Assembly: GCF_021172045.1 (NCBI RefSeq)
Contig: NZ_CP087164.1
Location: 1,488,001-1,552,000, forward strand
Reading direction: 5' to 3'
DNA length: 64,000 nt
Source: Capillimicrobium parvum
Lineage (GTDB): Bacteria > Actinomycetota > Thermoleophilia > Solirubrobacterales > Solirubrobacteraceae
Below, one piece after another: positions 17,585-26,131 of this stretch; position 1 is the first letter of the stretch; every line of letters starts with the position of its first letter. Made by a program: the position numbers and the translations under genes. The notes below the pieces were generated by a model, which searched no databases, was not told the DNA's origin, and saw nothing but the letters and a program-made list of their open reading frames with translations.

Positions 17585-18351
17585 CCGTCAGCCAGGCCGC
17601 CGTCAGCCAGATCGCCGTGGCCGTCGGCCTCGTGCTCGCCGCGATCGCCCTCTCCGCGGCCACCCGCATGGGCCTCGAGCGCGAGCTCGGGATCGTCGCG
17701 CTGCGGTCGATCGTGCAGCTCACCGCCGTCGGCCTGCTCGTCACGCTGGTCTTCAAGCACATCGGGCTGGCCGCCGCGTTCATCGTCGTCATGCTCGGCG
17801 CCGCGAGCGTCACCTCGGCACGGCGGGTGCGGGGCGTCCGGCGGCCGGTGCTCGTGTCCGCGGTGGCGATCGGGGCGCCCGCGCTCACCGCGCTGGGGCT
17901 GCTGCTGGCCGCCGGGGCGTTTCCCGCCACCCCGCGCGGGATCATCCCGGTCGCCGGGATCCTGATCGGCGGCGCGATGGCCGCCGTCTCGCTCGCCGGC
18001 CGGCGGCTGCTCGAGGAGCTCCAGGACCGCATCGACGAGATCGAGGCGCGCCTCGCCCTGGGCGCGCCCGCGCGCACCGCGCTGTTCCCGGCCGTCCGGC
18101 GGGCGGTCGGCACGGCGCTCGTGCCGGTCATGGACCAGACCCGGAACGTCGGGCTCGTCACCTTGCCGGGAACGTTCGTCGGCCTCGTCCTCGGAGGCGC
18201 CTCGCCGGGGGAGGCCGCCCGCGTCCAGCTGACCGTGCTGCTCTCGCTGCTGGCCGTCGAGCTCGCCGCCGCGCTGCTGCTCGCGCGGCTGGTGACCGCG
18301 GCGGCCGTCGCGCCCGGCGAGCGCGTGATCGCCCCGCGCGCGCCCGGCTGA
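17575..18351 (+). CDS. ABC transporter permease, FetB/UPF0014 family
   Basis: A 258-residue integral membrane protein with about seven hydrophobic segments. The family-specific ATRMGLERELGIVALRSIVQL region, the MLGAASVTSARR loop and RNVGLVTLPGTFVGLVLGG are present. It would form the export channel energised by the preceding ATPase. The GTG at 17575 overlaps the ATPase end. Its stop abuts that of the convergent gene at 18352. Confidence 0.88.
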   Translation: MALAVSQAAVSQIAVAVGLVLAAIALSAATRMGLERELGIVALRSIVQLTAVGLLVTLVFKHIGLAAAFIVVMLGAASVTSARRVRGVRRPVLVSAVAIGAPALTALGLLLAAGAFPATPRGIIPVAGILIGGAMAAVSLAGRRLLEELQDRIDEIEARLALGAPARTALFPAVRRAVGTALVPVMDQTRNVGLVTLPGTFVGLVLGGASPGEAARVQLTVLLSLLAVELAAALLLARLVTAAAVAPGERVIAPRAPG

Positions 18352-18747
18352 TCACGCCGAGGGCTGGGCCTTCGATCCGAGCCCCGCCTCGCCCGGCGGC
18401 GGTGGCGGGGCCAGCAGGTCGATTCCGTTCTCCACCGCCCGCTGCACCCGCTTGAGCGTCTGCTCCTTGCGGGCCATCTCCTCCGGCGTGTAGCAGTGGA
18501 CGTCGGCGTAATCGCCCATCTCGGACGCGTCCCAGAGGTTGCCGGCGACGTAGACGCGCTCGAGCCACGGCGTGCCCGCGAAGCCCTCCGAGACGAGCAC
18601 GATCACGTATTCCGGCCCGCGCTCGCGCTGAAGGCCGAGGCCGCGCTCGTCATCGACCCGCGCGCCCCCGAGGTAGGCCCGCTCGATCGGCCAGCGGTCT
18701 CCCACGCGGGCCAGATAGCGCTCGAGCTCGCGGTGGTTGATCGCCAT
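18352..18747 (-). CDS. Uncharacterised small protein, possibly degenerate nucleotidyltransferase-like
   Basis: A 131-residue soluble protein that I do not recognise with certainty. The C-terminal half (YADVHCYTPEEMARKEQTL, then VENGIDLL) resembles the end of MNT-type nucleotidyltransferase domains, which often read DVVVYTPEEFERK. The usual GSRARG active-site motif is absent from the N-terminus, so catalysis is doubtful. An ATG 12 bases further upstream (18759) is an alternative start. The tail is proline-rich. It follows the M16 peptidase gene on the same strand by about 47 bases and may be co-transcribed. Confidence 0.65.
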   Translation of the reverse strand: MAINHRELERYLARVGDRWPIERAYLGGARVDDERGLGLQRERGPEYVIVLVSEGFAGTPWLERVYVAGNLWDASEMGDYADVHCYTPEEMARKEQTLKRVQRAVENGIDLLAPPPPPGEAGLGSKAQPSA

Positions 18748-18794
18748 CCCGCCGCCCATCCTGCCATCGCCCGCGGCGTCACGCCAACGCGGGA

Positions 18795-20066
18795 CTACGC
18801 GAACTCGCCTGCCTCGTGCGGCCCGACACAGGCGACGGCCAGCCGCTGGGGATCGATCGCGGCCGCGACCTCGCGCACCTCGTCGAAGGTCACGGCGTCC
18901 AGGGCGGCGATCGCCGCGTCGGGGTCGATGTCCTCGTCGAAGACGATCCGCTGCGTGGCGGCGTAGCGGGCCACGGCGTTCGTGTTCTCGAAGGCGAGGA
19001 CCCGGCGGCCGGCCGCATAGGCCTGGGCGCGGGCCACCTCGTCCTCCGTCGGCCCGTCGTCGTGCAGCTCGGCCACGATCTCGCGCATTCGCGTGTAGGC
19101 CTCGATGCACTTGCTCGAGTCGAGGCCCGCGCCGAGCTGCAGGACCGGCGCATCCGCGAACGAGTGGTCGATCGACCAGACCGAGTAGCACAGCCCGCGC
19201 TGCTCGCGGATCTCGTCGAACAGCCGCGAGCCCATCGAGCCGCCCAGCAGCGTCGAGTAGATCGCCAGCGCCGCGCGCTGGCGCACGTCGCCCACGTCGA
19301 CCTGCGGCGCGTACATCATCCGCAGGTGCGACTGGTTCGTGTCGCGCTGCTCGACGGCCCGCTCGGTCTTCAGCGTGGGGGCGGGGTCGTAGCCCTCCGG
19401 CGCGGGGAGGTCGGGGAAGCGGCCGAGCAGCTCGCCCACCGCACCCGACCCGCTGTCGTGTGGGCCCACGGGGACGTGCTCGACGTTGCCGACGATGAAC
19501 GCGCCGCCGCGGCGACCGGACCAGCGCCGCTCGCGGAAGCCGACGATCGCGTCGCGCGTGAACGTCCGCAGGTGATCCTCGGGCCCGAGCACGGGCCGCC
19601 CCAGCGGGTGCTCGCCGAACGCGGTGCGGTCGATCAGGTACTCGGCGACGGTCGAGGGCTGGTCGAAGGAGCGGTTGATCTCCTGGATGACGACGCCGCG
19701 CTCGCGGTCGAGCTCCTCGGCGTCGATGCGGGGGCGCCCGACGAAGTCGGTGAGCAGGTCGAGCGCCTCCATCGTGCGCTCGGCGCGGCAGGTGATGTGG
19801 AAGGCGACGAGGTCGTGCGACGTGTAGGCGTTGAGCATCGCGCCCATCCGCTCCGCCGTCTCGTTGACCTTGCGGTAGTCGTCGAAGAGCTCGCCGCCCT
19901 TGAAGACGAGGTGCTCGAGGAAGTGCGCCGCGCCGTTCTCCTCCGTGCGCTCGGTGCGCGCGCCCGCGTCGAAGGCCACGAGGATGGTCGTCGACCGCGT
20001 GCCGGGCAGCCCCACCCGATACAGCGGCAGGCCGTTGGGGAGCTCTTCCTGGGTGATCTGCGCCAT
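18795..20066 (-). CDS. M16 family zinc metallopeptidase
   Basis: A 423-residue insulinase/processing-peptidase-like protein. The inverted zinc motif HFLEH is at residues 48-52 and the distal glutamate lies in ERGVVIQEI near 129. The second half-domain contains the conserved GGSMGSRLFDEIREQRGLCYSV region, so both lobes of the clam-shell are present. The family degrades or trims small peptides in the cytosol; in Gram-positives a similar gene (mlpA) lies near RNA-processing genes. The ATG start is preceded by a -10 box. Confidence 0.9.
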   Translation of the reverse strand: MAQITQEELPNGLPLYRVGLPGTRSTTILVAFDAGARTERTEENGAAHFLEHLVFKGGELFDDYRKVNETAERMGAMLNAYTSHDLVAFHITCRAERTMEALDLLTDFVGRPRIDAEELDRERGVVIQEINRSFDQPSTVAEYLIDRTAFGEHPLGRPVLGPEDHLRTFTRDAIVGFRERRWSGRRGGAFIVGNVEHVPVGPHDSGSGAVGELLGRFPDLPAPEGYDPAPTLKTERAVEQRDTNQSHLRMMYAPQVDVGDVRQRAALAIYSTLLGGSMGSRLFDEIREQRGLCYSVWSIDHSFADAPVLQLGAGLDSSKCIEAYTRMREIVAELHDDGPTEDEVARAQAYAAGRRVLAFENTNAVARYAATQRIVFDEDIDPDAAIAALDAVTFDEVREVAAAIDPQRLAVACVGPHEAGEFA

Positions 20067-20073
20067 GCGGCTC

Positions 20074-20079
20074 AGGGTA
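20074..20079 (-). promoter_or_regulatory. -10 box (TACCCT) for the M16 peptidase gene
   Basis: On the minus strand TACCCT ends 7 bases before the ATG, giving a likely leaderless transcript. Confidence 0.45.
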
Positions 20080-20112
20080 CGCTGCCGGCGCCGCGCCCCG
20101 AGGAGAGCCGCC

Positions 20113-20628
20113 GTGCCCCGCCGTCCCGTCGCCGTCGCCATCGCCGCCCTGGTCGTCACGCTGGGATGTTCGGCGTCCGCGCCGGCCGCGGCGCGCGACC
20201 TCGAGTCGCTCGTCTTCATCGACGGCGTCAGCGGCCTCGGCTCGGCCCCGACCGCCGCGCAGGCGGGCGCCTCGCTGGACCAGCTCGCGACGAGCTCGCC
20301 GTTCCTCGACCTGACCGGCCTCGGCCTGCCCTGGTCGGCCGGCGTGTTCAACGCGGTCGGCTCCACGACCACGCTGCTGGCCCCCGACGAGCCGTCGATC
20401 CTGCAGGCCTGGCCGCTGCTGCCCGCCAACCTCAAGGCGCCGGTCGCCGCCACGAACCTGGCCGGCTACGGCTACGCCCTCGACGTCAAGACCGGCCCGC
20501 CGAGCCTCGCGCTCGTCCAGTCGCACATCGGCCGCCTGGCCGACAGCGGCGACCTGCGCCTGCCGATCCTCCCGGGCCGCAACGCGTTCCTGCAGACCGT
20601 CGTCCCGTTCCTGAGGAAACTGCGCTGA
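20113..20628 (+). CDS. Secreted protein of unknown function
   Basis: A 171-residue protein I cannot assign. It starts with a classic signal peptide (basic PRRP, then a hydrophobic VAVAIAALVVTLG core, then an Ala-rich cleavage zone about residues 22-28). A single cysteine sits at the end of the core, but the residues before it do not make a proper lipobox, so a lipoprotein is unlikely. The mature part is Gly/Ala/Leu-rich without known motifs. The GTG has a GAGGAGAG ribosome-binding site 7 bases upstream. It is divergent from the M16 gene with a 46-base gap. Confidence 0.65.
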   Translation: MPRRPVAVAIAALVVTLGCSASAPAAARDLESLVFIDGVSGLGSAPTAAQAGASLDQLATSSPFLDLTGLGLPWSAGVFNAVGSTTTLLAPDEPSILQAWPLLPANLKAPVAATNLAGYGYALDVKTGPPSLALVQSHIGRLADSGDLRLPILPGRNAFLQTVVPFLRKLR

Positions 20629-20683
20629 GGTGCAAGGCGGATTGCGTGCACGGCGTCCTGCACGTGAGCGCGGGGGCGGGTCC

Positions 20684-20689
20684 TACCTT
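20684..20689 (+). promoter_or_regulatory. -10 box (TACCTT) for ftsE
   Basis: TACCTT ends 11 bases before the ftsE ATG. Just upstream, 6-bp arms CGTGCA (20645-20650) and TGCACG (20659-20664) form an inverted repeat near where a -35 would be, a possible operator. Confidence 0.4.
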
Positions 20690-20700
20690 GTGCGCTCCTC

Positions 20701-21501
20701 ATGGCCGCAACCGAACAGCCAGCACGCACCATCGCGCCCCCGCCGCGGGCGCCCCGGACCCCCGCCGTCATCGAGCTGCGCAACGTCACGAAGCGCTACG
20801 ACAGCGGCGACATCGGTCTCGACGACGTCACCCTGACGATCAACCGCGGGGAGTTCGTCTTCATCGTCGGGCAGTCCGGCTCGGGCAAGTCGACGCTCAT
20901 GCGCCTGCTCATCAAGGAGCTCGACATCACCGACGGGCGCCTGCGCGTCGCCGGCAAGGACCTGTCGGAGCTCGGGCGCCGCAAGGTGCCGTACTACCGC
21001 CGCAACATCGGCATGGTCTTCCAGGACTTCAAGCTGCTGCCCAACCGCACGGTCCACGACAACGTCGCCTACGCGATCCAGGTGACGGGCGGCCGGCGCA
21101 AGGAGATCCGCCAGAAGGTGCCGGACATCCTGCGCCTGACGGGCCTTGCGACGAAGCTGCACAACATGCCCGACCAGCTGTCGGGCGGCGAGCAGCAGCG
21201 CGTGGCGATCGCGCGCGCGTTCGTCAACCACCCGCCGCTGCTGCTGGCCGACGAGCCGACCGGCAACCTCGATCCCGAGACGTCCATCGGGATCATGCAG
21301 CTGCTGTACCGGATCAACCGCACCGGCACCACGGTGGTCGTCGCCACGCACGACGTGACGATGGTCGACCGCATGCGCCGCCGCGTGATCGAGCTGCAGC
21401 GCGGCCGCGTCATCCGCGACCAGGCCGCCGCGCGCTACAGCGGCAACGAGCCGAACACCGCCGAGCTCGGCGCGATCCTCCAGGAGCACCTCGAGACGTG
21501 A
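20701..21501 (+). CDS. ftsE: Cell division ATP-binding protein FtsE
   Basis: A 266-residue ABC ATPase that with FtsX transmits a cytoplasmic division signal to cell-wall hydrolases outside. Walker A is GQSGSGKST, the signature is LSGGEQQRVAIARA, Walker B is LLLADEPTGNLDPE and the H-loop VVATHD. About 22 extra residues, Pro/Ala-rich, precede the usual start (VIELRNVTKRY), and about 20 follow the domain. The stop overlaps the ftsX start as GTGA, indicating translational coupling. Confidence 0.94.
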   Translation: MAATEQPARTIAPPPRAPRTPAVIELRNVTKRYDSGDIGLDDVTLTINRGEFVFIVGQSGSGKSTLMRLLIKELDITDGRLRVAGKDLSELGRRKVPYYRRNIGMVFQDFKLLPNRTVHDNVAYAIQVTGGRRKEIRQKVPDILRLTGLATKLHNMPDQLSGGEQQRVAIARAFVNHPPLLLADEPTGNLDPETSIGIMQLLYRINRTGTTVVVATHDVTMVDRMRRRVIELQRGRVIRDQAAARYSGNEPNTAELGAILQEHLET

Positions 21502-22394
21502 AGCTCGGGTTCTTCTTCAAGGAGTCGGTGCGGTCGATGCGCCGCAACCCGATTCCGTCCTTCGCCGCGATGGCGTCGGTGCTCGTGACGCTCCTCGTCC
21601 TCGGCGTGTTCATCCCCGTCGTCCAGGCGACCACGGGCGCCGCCAACGAGGTGCGCTCGAAGGTCCTGCTCGACGTGTACCTCACCACGGGGGCCACGGA
21701 CGCCCAGGTGCAGCGCGTGCGCCAGTTGCTCATCGACCGCACCGACCACGTCAAGTCGGTCCAGTACGTCTCCAAGGAGCAGGCGTACAAGGAGCAGAAG
21801 AAGCGCAACCCCGAGGCCTACGAGCTGCTGGGGTCCAACCCGCTGCCCGACACGTTCCGCGTCACGCCCGACAAGCCCGAGAACGTCGAGGCGATCCGCA
21901 ACGCCCTGTCGCCCCAGACCCCGGGCGGCGGCCGCACCGTCATCGACCCGGCGATCGACGAGGTCAAGAACCGCAAGGACGAGACGGACAAGATCCTCTC
22001 GGCCACGAAGGTCGTCAAGCTCGCCATGGCCTTGCTGTGCGGCCTGCTGATCATCGCCTCGGCGCTGCTGGTCTCCAACACCATCCGCCTGTCGCTGTTC
22101 TCGCGCCGGCGGGAGGTCGAGGTCATGAAGCTCGTCGGCGCCACCGACTGGTTCATCCGCTGGCCGTTCGTCATCGAGGGCGTGATCCTCGGCTCGATCG
22201 GCGGGGTGCTCGCGATCCTCCTGCTGCTCGTCGGCAAGGTCGCCTTCGTCGATCCCCTCGCGTCGGACTTCGCGCTGATCTCGGCGCCCCAGACGCTGGC
22301 ACTGCCGGTGCTCGCGCTGCTGCTGATGCTCGCGGCGGTGGGCGTGTCCGCGCTCGGCTCGGGCCTCTCGCTGCGCCGTTTCTTGAAGGTCTAG
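21498..22394 (+). CDS. ftsX: Cell division protein FtsX
   Basis: A 298-residue membrane partner of FtsE. TM1 (about 24-45) is followed by an extracellular domain of ~130 residues (the part that contacts peptidoglycan hydrolases or their activators), then three TM segments in the C-terminal half with the EVMKLVGATDWFIRWPF coupling region. The extracellular loop carries charged KNRKDETDKI just before TM2. A secreted S41 peptidase gene follows 48 bases later. Confidence 0.93.
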   Translation: MKLGFFFKESVRSMRRNPIPSFAAMASVLVTLLVLGVFIPVVQATTGAANEVRSKVLLDVYLTTGATDAQVQRVRQLLIDRTDHVKSVQYVSKEQAYKEQKKRNPEAYELLGSNPLPDTFRVTPDKPENVEAIRNALSPQTPGGGRTVIDPAIDEVKNRKDETDKILSATKVVKLAMALLCGLLIIASALLVSNTIRLSLFSRRREVEVMKLVGATDWFIRWPFVIEGVILGSIGGVLAILLLLVGKVAFVDPLASDFALISAPQTLALPVLALLLMLAAVGVSALGSGLSLRRFLKV

Positions 22395-22430
22395 ACAGCC
22401 CGGCTTGAGCCGGCTGTTACAGGGTGCGCG

Positions 22431-22436
22431 TAACCT
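22431..22436 (+). promoter_or_regulatory. -10 box (TAACCT) for the S41 peptidase gene
   Basis: TAACCT ends 6 bases before the GTG start, suggesting a leaderless transcript separate from ftsEX. Confidence 0.45.
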
Positions 22437-22442
22437 GACCGG

Positions 22443-23639
22443 GTGCGTCGCCCGCTGCTGTACGTCCTGCCCGCGCTCGCCGGGCTGGTGCTCCTCGCGC
22501 TCGGCATCTGGCTGGGCGGTCACCCCGACCGCCTTCCGGACCCGGTCCGCGACGCGCTCGTCCGCGACCAGAAGGCGCAGCTGTTCGACGAGGCGCTCGA
22601 CGACGTCGCGGGCAAGTACTACCGCAAGGTCGATGAGAGCAGGCTGACCGACGACGCCATCGCGGGCATGGTGGCCAAGCTCAACGACCGCTACTCGCAC
22701 TACTTCACGCCGAAGGACTACAGCCAGTACGTCCACTCCTCCAACGCGCAGTTCGTCGGCGTCGGCATCACGGTGACCGAGGACGACAAGGGGCTCAAGG
22801 TCGCGCACGTCTACGACGGCTCGCCCGCCCAGCGCGCGGGCGTCAAGCCGGGCGACCTGATCGTCGAGGCCGCCGGCCAGGACCTCGCCGGGCTCTCGTC
22901 GAAGCAGTCCAGCGCGCGCATCCGCGGTCCCGAGGGGACGAAGGTCAAGCTCGCCCTCGTGCGCGACGGCCGGCGGATCACCCGCGACGTCGAGCGGGCC
23001 GTCGTCTCCGTCCCGGTCGTCGCATCGCGGATGCGCAGGACCGCGGACGGCACGAAGGTCGCGCAGGTCGCCCTGTCGACGTTCAGCCGCGGCGCGCACG
23101 GCGAGCTGCGCCAGGAGATCGACAAGCGCCTCAAGCAGGGCGCGAAGGGCATCCTGCTCGACCTGCGCCACAACGGCGGTGGCCTCCTCGACGAGGCGCG
23201 GCTCGTCTCGTCGATCTTCGTGCCCGACGGCAAGATCGTCACGATCCGCGGGCGCAACCAGCCGACGAAGACGCTCGACGCGGTCGGCGGGGCGATCTCG
23301 ACGAAGATCCCGGTCGCCGTCCTGGTCGACGGCGACACGGCCTCGGCCGCCGAGATCGTGTCCGGCGCGATCCAGGATCACCACCGCGGCGAGGTGGTCG
23401 GCACGCGCACGTTCGGCAAGGGCGTCTTCCAGGAGGTCATGCGCCTGTCCAACGGCGGCGCGCTCGATCTGACGGTCGGCGAGTACTTCCTGCCGAGCGG
23501 GCGCAACCTCGGTGGGGGTGGAGTCAAGCGCGGGCGGGGTATCCAGCCTGATGTGAAGGCCCCCGACAACCCGAAGACGAAGCCGGACGAGACGGTCGAC
23601 GCGGGCGTGAAGGTCCTCGCGGGGCAGCTCGGGCAGTGA
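22443..23639 (+). CDS. C-terminal processing protease, S41 family
   Basis: A 398-residue secreted or membrane-anchored serine protease. One N-terminal hydrophobic segment (residues 4-24) exports it. A PDZ domain follows at about 95-180 (GVGITV, AGVKPGDLI). The catalytic Ser301 (GDTASAAEI) and Lys326 (FGKGVFQ) are 25 residues apart, as in CtpA/Prc enzymes. It likely trims envelope proteins; its place after ftsEX fits a role in cell-wall remodelling, which is inference. The stop overlaps the rnr start as GTGA. Confidence 0.92.
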   Translation: MRRPLLYVLPALAGLVLLALGIWLGGHPDRLPDPVRDALVRDQKAQLFDEALDDVAGKYYRKVDESRLTDDAIAGMVAKLNDRYSHYFTPKDYSQYVHSSNAQFVGVGITVTEDDKGLKVAHVYDGSPAQRAGVKPGDLIVEAAGQDLAGLSSKQSSARIRGPEGTKVKLALVRDGRRITRDVERAVVSVPVVASRMRRTADGTKVAQVALSTFSRGAHGELRQEIDKRLKQGAKGILLDLRHNGGGLLDEARLVSSIFVPDGKIVTIRGRNQPTKTLDAVGGAISTKIPVAVLVDGDTASAAEIVSGAIQDHHRGEVVGTRTFGKGVFQEVMRLSNGGALDLTVGEYFLPSGRNLGGGGVKRGRGIQPDVKAPDNPKTKPDETVDAGVKVLAGQLGQ

Positions 23640-25366
23640 GCGGCGGGCCGGCCGGCCTCGTCGGCGAGCTGGTCAAGCGCGGTCGCTACCTCACGGTGGC
23701 GCCGTTCTTCGCGCCGGGGCGCGGCGTCCCGGTGGAGTCCTCCCGAGAGGCGCGGGTCGGCGATCTCGTGCTCGTGCGGCCGGGGCGCGGCCCGAAGCAG
23801 CGGGCGAAGGTGCTGCGGGTCCTCGGACGCCCGGACAACGCGCGGGCGCTCATCGAGGCGTTCATGCTCGACCGGGGCCTGCCGCGCCGGTTCGATCCGG
23901 CCGTCGAGCGGGCGGCCCGGGAGGCCCGCGACGCGGGCGGCGAGGCCGGCGCCTCCCGGCGCGACCTGCGCGACCTGACGACGTTCACGATCGACCCGGT
24001 CACGGCGAAGGACTTCGACGACGCCATCTCGGCCGACGGCAGCCGGATCTGGGTGCACATCGCCGACGTCGGCGCGTTCGTGCGGCCCGGCTCGCTCGTC
24101 GACCGCGAGGCCGCCCGGCGCGGCACGTCGGTCTATGTGCCGGGCGCGGTCGAGCCGATGCTCCCCGAGGCGCTGTCCAACGACGCGTGCTCGCTGCGCC
24201 CGAACCAGGACCGCCTGGCGGTGACGGTCGAGATGGACTTCGACGGCGCGCGCGTGACGCGCGCGGCGTTCTACCGCTCGGTGATCCGCTCCGACGAGCG
24301 GCTCGACTACGACCGCGTGGACCGCGTCTTCGCGGGCGCCGAGCCCTGGGCGCAGCCGTGGGGCGAGCCGCTGCGCGCGGCGCGGGCGGTCGCGGCGGCG
24401 CTGCAGGCGGCGCGCGAGCGCCACGGCGCCCTGGCGGTCGAGAGCGCCGAGCCGGACTTCGCGTTCGACCCGCGCGGCAACGTCACGGGCGCGGAACGCA
24501 GCGTGCAGACCGAGTCGCACCGGCTCATCGAGCATCTGATGATCGCCGCCAACGAGCAGGTCGCGACGCTGCTCGAGCAGCGCCACGTGCCCGCGCTCTA
24601 CCGCGTCCACGAGCGTCCGGAGCCGCTGCGCGTGCAGCGCCTGGTCGACCAGCTGGCGTCGCTGAGCGTCCCGACGCCGCCGGTGCCCGAGCCCATGTCG
24701 CCCTCGCAGGCGGCGGAGATCGTCGCCGAGTGCTCGCACCGCGTCGACGAGCACGTCCGGCGGGTCGGCCACGGCCGTCAGGGGCTCACGTCGCTCGTCC
24801 TGCGCGCGCTCAAGCAGGCGTACTACTCACCGCGCAACCTGGGCCACGCCGGCCTCAGCTCCGCCGCGTACTGCCACTTCACGTCGCCGATCCGCCGCTA
24901 CCCGGACCTCGTCTGCCATCGCGCGCTGCTGAGCGCCGTCGGCGGCGGGGAGGAGGCGCCGAACGCGTCGAAGCTGCCGTCGGTGGCGGAGTGGTCGTCG
25001 GCGCGCGAGCGCGACGCGATGGACGTCGAGCGCACCGCCGACGACATCGCGCGCTGCCTGCTGCTCGAGCGCGAGCTCTTCGAGAACGGCTTCGACCGCG
25101 AGTTCGCCGGCGAGGTGACCGGGGTGATCGGCGCGGGCGCGTTCGTGGCGTTCGGCGACGGCTACGAGGGCATGCTGCCGGTCCGGCGGCTGCGGGGCGA
25201 CTGGTGGGAGCTCAACGAGCCGGGCACGATCCTCGAGGGGACGCGGTCGGGCGGGTCTCTCCGTGTGGGCGACGAGGTGGCGGTGCGCGTCGAGCGCGTC
25301 GACTCGCCGCGGGGTCGGGTCGACCTCGGGCCCCTGGAGGACGAGTTCGGCTCGGCTACGGTCTGA
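23636..25366 (+). CDS. rnr: RNase R/RNase II family 3'-5' exoribonuclease
   Basis: A 576-residue RNB-domain exonuclease. The metal-binding aspartates are in DPVTAKDFDDAIS (about 120-132), and the family landmarks LIEHLMIAANEQVA, HFTSPIRRYPDLVCHRAL and a short C-terminal S1-like region are visible. The protein is shorter than E. coli RNase R (about 813), with only a reduced N-terminal cold-shock region. RNase R degrades structured and faulty mRNAs and works with SmpB-tmRNA; here smpB starts 2 bases after its stop. The GTG start overlaps the protease stop. Confidence 0.93.
   Translation: MSGGPAGLVGELVKRGRYLTVAPFFAPGRGVPVESSREARVGDLVLVRPGRGPKQRAKVLRVLGRPDNARALIEAFMLDRGLPRRFDPAVERAAREARDAGGEAGASRRDLRDLTTFTIDPVTAKDFDDAISADGSRIWVHIADVGAFVRPGSLVDREAARRGTSVYVPGAVEPMLPEALSNDACSLRPNQDRLAVTVEMDFDGARVTRAAFYRSVIRSDERLDYDRVDRVFAGAEPWAQPWGEPLRAARAVAAALQAARERHGALAVESAEPDFAFDPRGNVTGAERSVQTESHRLIEHLMIAANEQVATLLEQRHVPALYRVHERPEPLRVQRLVDQLASLSVPTPPVPEPMSPSQAAEIVAECSHRVDEHVRRVGHGRQGLTSLVLRALKQAYYSPRNLGHAGLSSAAYCHFTSPIRRYPDLVCHRALLSAVGGGEEAPNASKLPSVAEWSSARERDAMDVERTADDIARCLLLERELFENGFDREFAGEVTGVIGAGAFVAFGDGYEGMLPVRRLRGDWWELNEPGTILEGTRSGGSLRVGDEVAVRVERVDSPRGRVDLGPLEDEFGSATV
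25357..25362 (+). promoter_or_regulatory. -10 box (TACGGT) for smpB
   Basis: TACGGT lies in the last codons of rnr and ends 6 bases before the smpB ATG, so smpB may also be made from a leaderless transcript. Confidence 0.4.
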
Positions 25367-25368
25367 GT

Positions 25369-25848
25369 ATGGCCAAGGGCGGCAAGAAGAAGGCGGCGCC
25401 GGGCGACGTCGCGAGCAACCGGCAGGCGAGCTTCCGGTTCGAGTTCCTCGACAAGGTCGAGGCGGGGATGGTGCTGCTCGGCACCGAGGTCAAGGCCCTG
25501 CGCACGACGGGCGCCCAGCTGAAGGACGGCTACGCCGCGATCCACGACGGCGAGCTGTGGCTGCACAACGTCCACATCCCGCCGTACGCGCCGGCCTCGC
25601 GCGACAACCACGATCCCGAGCGCGCGCGCAAGCTGCTCGTCAGCCGGCGTGAGCTCGACCGGCTCGGCGGGCGCATCCAGGAAAAGGGCCTGACGCTCGT
25701 GCCGACGCGGGTGTACTTCCGCGGCCCGTTCGCGAAGGTGGAGATCGCGCTCGCGCGCGGCAAGGACCGCTTCGACAAGCGAGAGTCGATCCGCGAGCGC
25801 GAGACGAAGCGCGACATGCAGCGCGCATTGCGCGAAGCCAACCGCTGA
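25369..25848 (+). CDS. smpB: SsrA-binding protein SmpB
   Basis: A 159-residue SmpB, which binds tmRNA and mimics an anticodon arm in the A site during rescue of stalled ribosomes. FEAG-type core residues (FEFLDKVEAGMVLLGTEVKALR), HIPPYAPAS and the basic C-terminal tail that enters the mRNA channel (KRESIRERETKRDMQRAL) are all present. The tmRNA gene is 2.8 kb downstream, with a transporter gene between. Confidence 0.97.
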   Translation: MAKGGKKKAAPGDVASNRQASFRFEFLDKVEAGMVLLGTEVKALRTTGAQLKDGYAAIHDGELWLHNVHIPPYAPASRDNHDPERARKLLVSRRELDRLGGRIQEKGLTLVPTRVYFRGPFAKVEIALARGKDRFDKRESIRERETKRDMQRALREANR

Positions 25849-25881
25849 ACCGCCCATTCTGCGGTAAATGCGATATCGCAC

Positions 25882-25911
25882 TTGACGCGGGGTCGTTCGG
25901 GGGCGTACCTT
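25882..25911 (+). promoter_or_regulatory. Sigma70-type promoter upstream of a candidate RNA
   Basis: TTGACG (25882-25887) and TACCTT (25906-25911) are 18 bases apart. This is the best -35/-10 pair in the window. Transcription would start near 25918, over 200 bases before the next ORF. Confidence 0.65.
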
Positions 25912-25917
25912 CTCCGC

Positions 25918-26046
25918 AGACGCGGATACCGAGCCGCGACAAGAGCGAGGCCACCGGGATGGAAGGCCGCGCCACCTGAGCCGGGCGCCGTCCGACAGGG
26001 CGATTGCGACAGGCGGAAGGTTCCCAGACACGGCTCGGGTCCGCGT
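25918..26046 (+). ncRNA. Candidate structured RNA or 5' leader
   Basis: The predicted transcript begins with CGCGGATACCGAGCC (25921-25935), which pairs with GGCTCGGGTCCGCG (26033-26046): two helical blocks of six and seven base pairs separated by a small internal loop. About 97 bases are enclosed, with smaller local stems such as CGCC/GGCG. A long closing helix just after a strong promoter suggests a riboswitch-like leader of the MMPL gene or a free-standing sRNA. I compared it by eye with cobalamin, TPP, ydaO, ykkC, SAM/SAH, c-di-GMP, Moco and SRP RNAs and found no match. The rest of the 283-base gap (26047-26131) holds no clear feature. Confidence 0.45.
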
Positions 26047-26131
26047 CCCTTTCGTTGCCCGGGGTAGCCGCCGTACGGTTGATGACAAACCGTCGATTGG
26101 CGCAACGCGATGTGATAGGCATAGCGCCCGC

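Noticed and set aside
18352-18747. Toxin-antitoxin nucleotidyltransferase (MNT/HEPN)
   Set aside because: The GSRARG active site is missing and no HEPN partner lies next to it.
25918-26046. Known riboswitch (cobalamin, TPP, ydaO, ykkC, Moco) or SRP RNA
   Set aside because: None of the defining conserved strings of these classes is present in the right order. A formal covariance search could overturn this.
25882-26067. 61-codon plus-strand frame over the candidate RNA
   Set aside because: The sequence is Arg/Pro-rich without protein-like pattern, has no ribosome-binding site, and overlaps the promoter region.
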